Shown piece by piece: positions 57,013 to 64,000 of a stretch of 64,000 bases of DNA (position 1 is the first letter of the stretch; the number at the start of each line of letters is the position of its first letter). The notes beneath the pieces are model-generated. The model did not search any database. It was not told the DNA's origin and worked only from the letters and a program-made list of their open reading frames with translations. The stretch covers positions 3,867,552 through 3,931,551 of the forward strand of contig CM040764.1 in the NCBI GenBank assembly GCA_022829145.1, read 5' to 3'. The position numbers and the translations under genes were made by a program. This DNA is from Albula goreensis. Lineage: Eukaryota; Chordata; Actinopteri; Albuliformes; Albulidae.

Positions 57013-57174
57013 ATGGCTGTGGGAAAAGTGTATCTGCTTTTAGATGATTAAACATGTACTTTTATGTCCCAGATCATGATTTCTGTTCCTAAAAACTGAA
57101 CATAACCAGAGGGTTAAACAAACTAGTCATGAATACACCTTAGCACACACACACACACACTCACACACCTTTCT

Positions 57175-58095
57175 ATTGTACATTACAGCTGAAATGTAAT
57201 TACAGTAGTATTTATAGTCCCTGTAATTGGCCTCATTAATTTGCTTGATTTACCTGCCGACATTGTGTTTTTAACTTAAGACCCAATTATTTCAGTCAGT
57301 TAATGAACCATTGGTGTGAATTATTGTTTATAATCTGGAGCTGGTATGTAAAACTGTGTTTAATCGATCCCTGCCTACCTGAATAAGTAATTATTTAATT
57401 ACTCTTGACAGGAAAAACCAGTTCAGCTCAGATATTATTACTGCAAAGGAATAATGAATTGCTGAGTCATATGATGAATTATACCAGTGTAGTTTGATTT
57501 TAGAGGGAAATTAATTTTTGTTGGGGCTCTCAGTCCCTGCCTTACAAACAAGTATCAGCTTGACTGGCTAAATATAATCTTTATCCCTGTGCTCTGAGCA
57601 TATTTTCATGCCACATTCAGCATTTTCTCTTTTATGGGTGAAAATCACAACAAATATATTTGGCTGCAGTATATGAATCCATTTTTTCATTTTTTTTTCA
57701 GTTGTTGCCTTCCTTAGGTACAGTTAAACCTTTGACAGCAAGTCAGTGATTCAAACAGACACAGCTGTTGGAGAAAGATATCCAAAACTAAAAGCTTCAA
57801 ATCAACTTGGGTACAATTTGTTTCCAAAAGTGGTTACTACATCTTCTACGCCAAAAGCTACTGCTGTTTTTGACACTGAATCTGAAAGCATGTGAGTTTA
57901 AATGTCACCTTTATTTTAAGATCCACAAAGAAACACGGCGTTTAGTTTTCCTGCCGAGACATGGAGTAAAAAGCTTAGCACTGAACTGCTTAGCAGGCAG
58001 TTGTTATGTGACTCCCATAATGCATTGCTTCATACTGCAGTGTACCACGGGTTACTGCATGGGGGAACACTGGATCGGACCTATTGAAACTCACT
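57175..58095. other. Intronic stretch; candidate conserved non-coding block
   Basis: 57180-57480 is CpG-poor and dense in ATTA/TAAT cores and short inverted motifs, with the texture of a conserved non-coding element. No exon is supported. The open frame at 57807-58142 runs into the MITE that follows and is spurious. Confidence 0.35.
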
Positions 58096-58264
58096 GGCTG
58101 GTATTCAATCAACATTTGTCCTTAATTTTGGCTCACAATTAAAAACAAATGTTCATTTTTATCTGACAGTTTGTTGAGTTCAGCAATCATGAATATTTAC
58201 TTATTCTCTTTTAGAGAAATGTAGAAAGTACATAAGTGTTCAAAATGTTGATTGAATCCCAGCC
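58096..58264. mobile_element. Short MITE with near-perfect inverted termini, 169 bp
   Basis: The left end ggctggtattcaatcaacat continues with ttg. The right end in reverse complement is ggctgggattcaatcaacat followed by ttt. They match at 21 of 23 positions. The interior is AT-rich and non-coding. The terminus is a variant of the family seen at 51162 and elsewhere. A target duplication was not resolved. Confidence 0.7.
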
Positions 58265-58375
58265 TTGGTCTCTTTAAGGTTAGGGCACATGATATTTTAT
58301 CATAGAGCATACTCCAATAAACATTTTTGCTTTTCTGCAGTAAAATTTAAGATACTCAAATTTATTTTGTAATTT

Positions 58376-58463
58376 AAAGTCTGTTTTGCCTGATTTGCAT
58401 ATTTTGCATATCTGTTTTGCATATGCCCTTAAAGAAACTTTGTGATTTTGCCTGAATCTCAGG
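58376..58463. mobile_element. Diverged terminus of the MITE-like family
   Basis: aaagtctgttttgcctgatt, then atgcccttaaagaaactttg and attttgcctgaatctcagg. These keep the block order of the right terminus elsewhere, with the ttgattgaat motifs changed to ttgcctgaat. It lies 110 bp right of the complete short element. Confidence 0.5.
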
Positions 58464-61400
58464 AACTGTGATTTAAAATCAGCAATTAATTAAGACCCAG
58501 GAGGCCAGATGAGGCAAAGTAACAATGTAATCAACTGTGTTAATTGATCAATGAAACTTAAAGTTACAGCAAAACCAGCACCCCTGTAGCTCCACATTTC
58601 CAGGGTTTAAATACCCTGCTGTAGAAACTGTATGCCATATGTCCTCAAAAGCTGACCTTTATCTAGTTATGGCAATTGTTGATGACAATACCTTCAAGCT
58701 ATTTTAAAAGGGAAAAAAAAACATTAAGCAATAAAATCTTGGCAAAAAACACATAATAATCCAATGAATTCCAACAGAAGCTTGCTTTTTCCTGAACCAT
58801 CAGTAAAATTTTTGAAGTGACTTTATATTTTTTGTGGTGTGCACAAAATTTTTCTGGTTGTCATTGAATTTACTGAACAAGTGTGAGGATTCACAAGTAT
58901 TTCTTTTTAGAAGCTGGGGAATGCGTGCCTTGCCTTGAACCATAATGGAGGCCATTGTCTGAACCTCCTTTCATACATGAAAAATTAAGAACGAGGGCGG
59001 ATTTGTGTAAATAGAGCCTGCTGCAATCCTTTGGGTGATAAGGACGCTACGTAGACAATCAGTGCAATGAGACGAAACATAACACCGCTCACTAGGTTTC
59101 TAACAAAGTGAAAATTTTGTGAATTGCATTTAAAAAGGCGCTATTTCTCAGAAGAGACTGAAAATCCGGCCAAAACAAAAAAACAGAGAGTGGTTCCAAA
59201 CCCACAGATGAAGGTCAGGTTGAGCTCTCATTTATCGGTCTGCTGGCCACCTGGTTGCACTACTAATGAGGTTTAGGGTGTAGGGTGGGCCTCTGGTAAA
59301 TGGAGTCCTTTTTTTCTTCCGTTATGGGACATGATCCCTGTCTCCAGCCCAGACAGTCCCATTTACACGCTGGAGATGTTCTCCTTGTTCCAGCAGCTGC
59401 CACGGCAACCGAACAGTTAACTCAATCTGTGTCAAACAGGATCACCCAGGTGATGGAATCTGTCTCGTAACTAGGGATCTGAAACATGGTTAAGTGTTCA
59501 GAATTTAATCAACTCCATTAGAGGGCATTTTTACTGACAATATAGAGGTGCCTGCTGGACGCATGTGAACTCTGTCAGAGTTAGAATTTACACAAAATAT
59601 TTTATTGAGGGCTGTGATTTAAGGTTATTGTGTATGACAGAGCTTCAGGCAAGCATGAACTCATATACACACACTCACATGCCCACACAAGCACTCCCAC
59701 ACACACACAGTCTCACACACACTCGGACACTGAGACTGCCTCTGTAATCGCCTAGGTATCTGGCAGTGTAGAATGAGCCCGTTCACCACGGCAGCCACTT
59801 CTAAAGCCTGTGCAGAAAAGATAATGTGATATTTTTATGTATCTTTTAATGTTCCTTTTCCAATCAAATGAGAAAACAGGCTGTCACCAACTAAGAATGT
59901 CATATTTTTTAGTCGTCAATATGTAACTCGAGGGAGGGAATATATTGATTTTGTTAAAATATTTGAAAATTAACCATAACTCTCATCTCAACAACAACAT
60001 AAATATGCCTACCGAATATACGCACATACATCTGTGCAAACAATCCATAATATCTGATTGAATAATCAGAATCAAATCATTGATATCAAAGTCAAAGTTG
60101 CAGCTAAATGTACAGAAACTAAACATTTCTTCAGGGTTATACTCTTCCTGCAGAACTCAGGGCCAAGGTCCATGAATCAATTTATGAAAAACTTCTATGA
60201 AACATATTACTGAAAGCTGCACCAATGTAGCGCAGAATTATTTTGTATGAATAATTTGGCACACAAACATATCTGAGATTTATTGTGTAGATGTATAGAG
60301 AGTATATACTTCATATATGTAGGTTTGTTTTTACATTGATCTTTTCCTATGACAGCACATCTCTCTGGTGAGCCAGCTGACTATCTAGGTTGCTCTACCA
60401 AAACATTCCAGGGTTTTATAACCTACCAACTCATGCAAGCTGAGTTACAAAACAATATGATCCATTTACAGCATAAATAAAGTATATATGTTGGAGAAAT
60501 TCATTTTTGGCTGGCTGCAGAAGTTATGCATCTGCAAACGCAATGATGTTCATCTTTTATTTTATTAGTTTGTAAGCTCTCGAGTACAGAAAATCAATAT
60601 TGCATTGGTAATATTTAATGCGCACGGCATTTTCCATTGGCTGAAGTAGCATTTCCTGTGTATCCAATCTGTAAAAAATTATGATGTAACTGACTGTATA
60701 GTCTGTATTTGGTAACTATGAGCAGATGTTATTATTGGCTCAAGTAGATATGAACAGTTTATGTTATTGAGTCAAAAGGAGGAAGTTGTTTACCAATAGG
60801 GACAGTTAACTGTGGGACGTGTAATCCAAATATGTAATCCACAGAAAAAAATATGAAGAAGAGCAGGGGAAAACCAAAATAGCACAAGTTTGGGGGCATT
60901 ACTGTGCAGCATAGTGAAGTTGTAGCTGATTATAATGTCCAAAGATTTGTATATATGAGGACGGCAATTAATGTTGTTTTCCCTTATCATAATCTTCCTC
61001 TTCACCTTCTCCTTAATTTTCCAGTGGATTACATAATCAAAAATGCATATACATACAGTATACATCAGGATATATTATATATTCTGTGTACATAGTGATG
61101 TATGAAAGGAAACACTCTGCAACTTGGATTGCAGGAAGTGAGACTCTAAAGTATGGAACTGTAGGCCCCATTACAGAGCACGATAACACTTTCACTCTGG
61201 AGATCCCTACAGAATATGTAACAAGGTACTTTTAAAAAACGTTTTTCAGAAAGGTAGGAAAGGAGCAATAGTCTTGAAGATTTAGAGTCTGGAGGTGTGA
61301 AATAAAATCCCATAATGAACTAATCGATAGATCAACAAGTCCTGTGGAATTTCTTCGGCTCGTGTGGTATTTTTCCCTTTGTGTTATGAGACTGAGCGTA

Positions 61401-61539
61401 GTCGGATATCCTGCTTCCGTACATCAGTGCGGGGAGTCTGTTGGCACCACGTCTGGGGATGTCAGCCTCACTGTTGCAAATAGGAAAACATTTGTGCTCC
61501 CTTGCATCAAGACTTGTGACCCACAACTGGGAGTCAGCC
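58464..61539. other. Intronic stretch, no gene seen
   Basis: AT-rich. CA-rich short tracts near 59665-59730. No neuroligin exon or other gene recognised. Confidence 0.5.
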
Positions 61540-61549
61540 CACACCCACA

Positions 61550-61612
<63 letters not shown>
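61540..61612. repeat. (CA)n microsatellite, about 35 units
   Basis: CA run with one interruption near its left end (acatac). It accounts for the long His/Thr and Cys/Val frames on both strands. Confidence 0.97.
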
Positions 61613-61613
<1 letters not shown>

Positions 61614-64000
61614 ATTGCATCCGTTGTGTTTACTTGTTGTACTGTGTGGAACAGTGGAGTGAACAATAACCGCCTGATATCACAAGGGGATAAAGTACAA
61701 TGCAGCAAGATCGGCAGTACCTTTGCCATCCAGAGCGCGTGCATATCTGATGAGATGTGAAGAGCAGAGGTCAGAGGGAGGCCATGCCAAGCAAACGTAT
61801 TCAGGTGAATGCATAAAAAATTACCCAAAAATTAGACCCGACAGAGACACAAATACCGTTGTTTAGTCATGCATACAAGTGCATTTCGAGAGTTTTGTTC
61901 CAACTGTTCTGCTGTGCGCAGTGAGAAAGGAACCGAATGACTGGAACATCCAAGTCTAAAATGTGTGCTCCCGATTGTGCATTTAAATCGCTCATTTTAA
62001 AGAATTCTACACAAAGCCTTTTTGTGATTAGTTCAGGTTGGAACCCCAAAGCCTTTTCTCCTGCAGTTTAGGCTGTCTTCACCTCTTTTCCACATTTTGT
62101 CTCCGGTTTGAACGGTCTGATTATCTCGTCATGTTTGTAAGTCGGTTTGCTGGATTTCCAACAGTATTGTTTAGCAGTAGTGCTAATATGTGTGCCTTGA
62201 AATGATTTTATTTCTTTTTCCTCTGAAGAATAATGCTAAGCAGTGCAATGAGGAGAACTCATTAATCAGTCCGAAGATATCAGGTCTCTAAAAATCAGAT
62301 GTATAATTTGGGAAAATGACAGAAATGAATGACCTTTCTAATAAGATCCTGGTTTTAGAGTGGCCTGTTTAAAAAACAAGGCAACACTGTTGTAAGTAAC
62401 AATGCCACTCAAAACACTAAAATTCTCATATTGTCATTCATATATATATATGAGGTTTTATGGAATTTAATGATTATTTGTGTAAGTTCTTTAGTTAATT
62501 TTGACATAATATATTTATTTTTTTACAATGAATGTTTTATTGCAAGTTCACAGCTTAAGTGTTTTCAAGCAGACATAGTAATTAGGAGTAGAAACCAGTG
62601 GTGAGAAAATCTCATCAAACAGCCTTATTTTAAACAACATATTTCGGGGTGTTTGTGGACCCTTATCCCTTCTATCCACGTGATGCCTTTTAACAAGAAA
62701 CATTGTCCATCTCAGTGCTTTGCTGAGAAAATGTCTGAATGTCCCCTCTGAGATGCTTTATAATTTGTGTTGATTACTTGTGCAGGAATTAATACCCATT
62801 GTAGGTTTGCCCTTTCTTTGGCCTATGCTTTTCAAGTGCCCAAGGTAGGAACTAGCGCCTGACTTTAGCCTGCCATCCTTCAGTACTAATGAAAGCTTTC
62901 TGAAAGTAATTTACTAGTTCATTACCCCTCACTGGAGTGGTAATACGTTACCATATATGGAGATAATTCTCAAAAATGAATGTGGGTCTCAGAGCTCTTA
63001 AAGGGACGTTTAGCATTTTTGATTAAAATCCCATATCCGGTAATCTCTTCCTCTCCTTTCTCTCTCTCTTTTTCATTCCAAATTGTATTATCTCTCTCCG
63101 CAGAGCAGCGAGCGCGTGCCAGTGTTGGGAGTCTGATCAAATGCCATTCTCTATCCGTATTTGAAGGGCGTCAGATCGCTGCCTATACCTAGCCGAGAGA
63201 CGCTTTAGCATTTCCATCCTGGCTCTGTCTCGACGCTCCGAGTGATTTACAGGAAGTGAGCGTAAAAAAACGGAACCTGCCGTAGATAGCTGCTTTAAAG
63301 GGGAACTCTAGGGAAACCTTGTTGTCCGATGACGTACTCCTCACTGACCGAGTATTTGCTAGACCTCTTCCTACTGCTTCATTTTATGAATAGAGATACT
63401 GAGCCATTCGATGTTCACCATGAATACAACTGGCTCGAGAGTGGGTCTCCCAAAGTGATACTCACTCATACATGAGATGGATATCTAGTTTTATACTGTA
63501 TATCGCTTGCTTATATGACCTTGTATACCATTTTGGAATCACCAATGCACTTCACTGTTCAGGCATATGTGCTTCCAGTGTTTTATCACCCTCTGAGCAG
63601 CTTGGTTTGCTCCTGCTGAAGGCTACAGTAAAGCCTTCAGTTATTTGTATGCTTTTGTGTACAAAATCCCTCTCTTGGTCTCATCTAGAGCCACAAAAAA
63701 TATATTCTTCAACGATTGTAATTTCAACATGTTCCAATGTAGGGCTTGGGTAGTATTGTTTACAAAAAAACAAGGGTGAGTGGAAAAAAATACATATTGA
63801 TCGAAATTGCTGGGCAGAAATATTCTGTACTTCAGAACTTATATGTTTGACTCATATATTACTCCGTAAAGACTGCAAGAAAATAGGATTTGTGGTTACA
63901 ATAATGCACTTTAGCCTCATTGATTTTTCACCGGTGTTGAGTACAGCATTTTGCAATGATAATGGCTGACTTTGATCAAGGTCCCTGCCAGGTCTTTTAA
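61613..64000. other. Intronic stretch to the window edge
   Basis: (TA)n at about 62435-62453. A pyrimidine-rich run at 63046-63104 ending in cgcag is followed by a CpG-rich patch to about 63330. It looks like an acceptor, but the following frame is not neuroligin. No gene is supported up to 64000. Confidence 0.5.

Noticed and set aside
63046-63254. Exon-like segment: pyrimidine tract, cgcag, CpG-rich body, possible donor gaa|gtgagc
   Set aside because: In phase 1 the frame reads EQRARASVGSL and meets TAG at 63190, unlike any neuroligin segment. A cryptic or non-coding exon remains possible but unsupported.

Overview
This window is bulk vertebrate nuclear DNA, almost certainly from a ray-finned fish. 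The evidence is long introns, vertebrate splice sites, CpG depletion broken by discrete CpG-rich patches, many (CA)n/(TG)n tracts, several minisatellites, and fish-type SINE tails (the 'gcgtctgctaaatga' module). There are no bacterial-type operons. Most open frames in the window are chance or low-complexity frames.

The one protein-coding gene I can support is the 5' end of a neuroligin on the + strand, best called nlgn1. A strong acceptor at 30917-30926 opens an exon (30927-31828). That exon carries a GC-rich 5' UTR with eight upstream ATGs and a G-run, then the start codon at 31384, a signal peptide and the first part of the cholinesterase-like ectodomain (148 codons plus 1 nt). After a short 662-bp intron there is a 60-nt cassette exon at 32491-32550. 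It encodes the basic 20-residue splice-site-A insert (A1) of neuroligins, both borders are phase 1, and it is too short for routine ORF calling. No later neuroligin exon was seen, so 32551-64000 is read as a first part of a very long intron. Everything left of 30926 is either an intron between 5' non-coding exons or upstream flank.

Region by region: 1-130 is CpG-rich. 504-1013 is a 50-bp minisatellite whose units each carry a TATAAA. 3118-3227 is a 5S-rRNA-derived sequence on the minus strand next to a transposon terminus. 3360-3680 and 5180-5560 are CpG-rich, and 5655-5960 is CA-rich. 9805-10689 holds two MITE-like elements. 20860-21845 is a dead I-clade LINE 3' end with an RNase H domain. 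22980-23567 is a 26-bp array of 22 units without indels. 30060-30240 is CpG-rich with a palindromic CRE. 30927-32550 is nlgn1. 41930-42385 is a CpG island with a CRE inside the nlgn1 intron. 43000-43290 and 46752-47276 are tandem arrays. 51162-51656 and 58096-58463 are further members of the same MITE-like family. 54668-54900 is a Tc1-like relic.

The observations most worth a second look are the splice-site-A exon with three UGCAUG elements in its short upstream intron, the upstream-ORF/G-run 5' UTR, the dispersed terminal-inverted-repeat family, and the intragenic CpG island with CRE. All comparisons to known families are from memory, because no search could be run.
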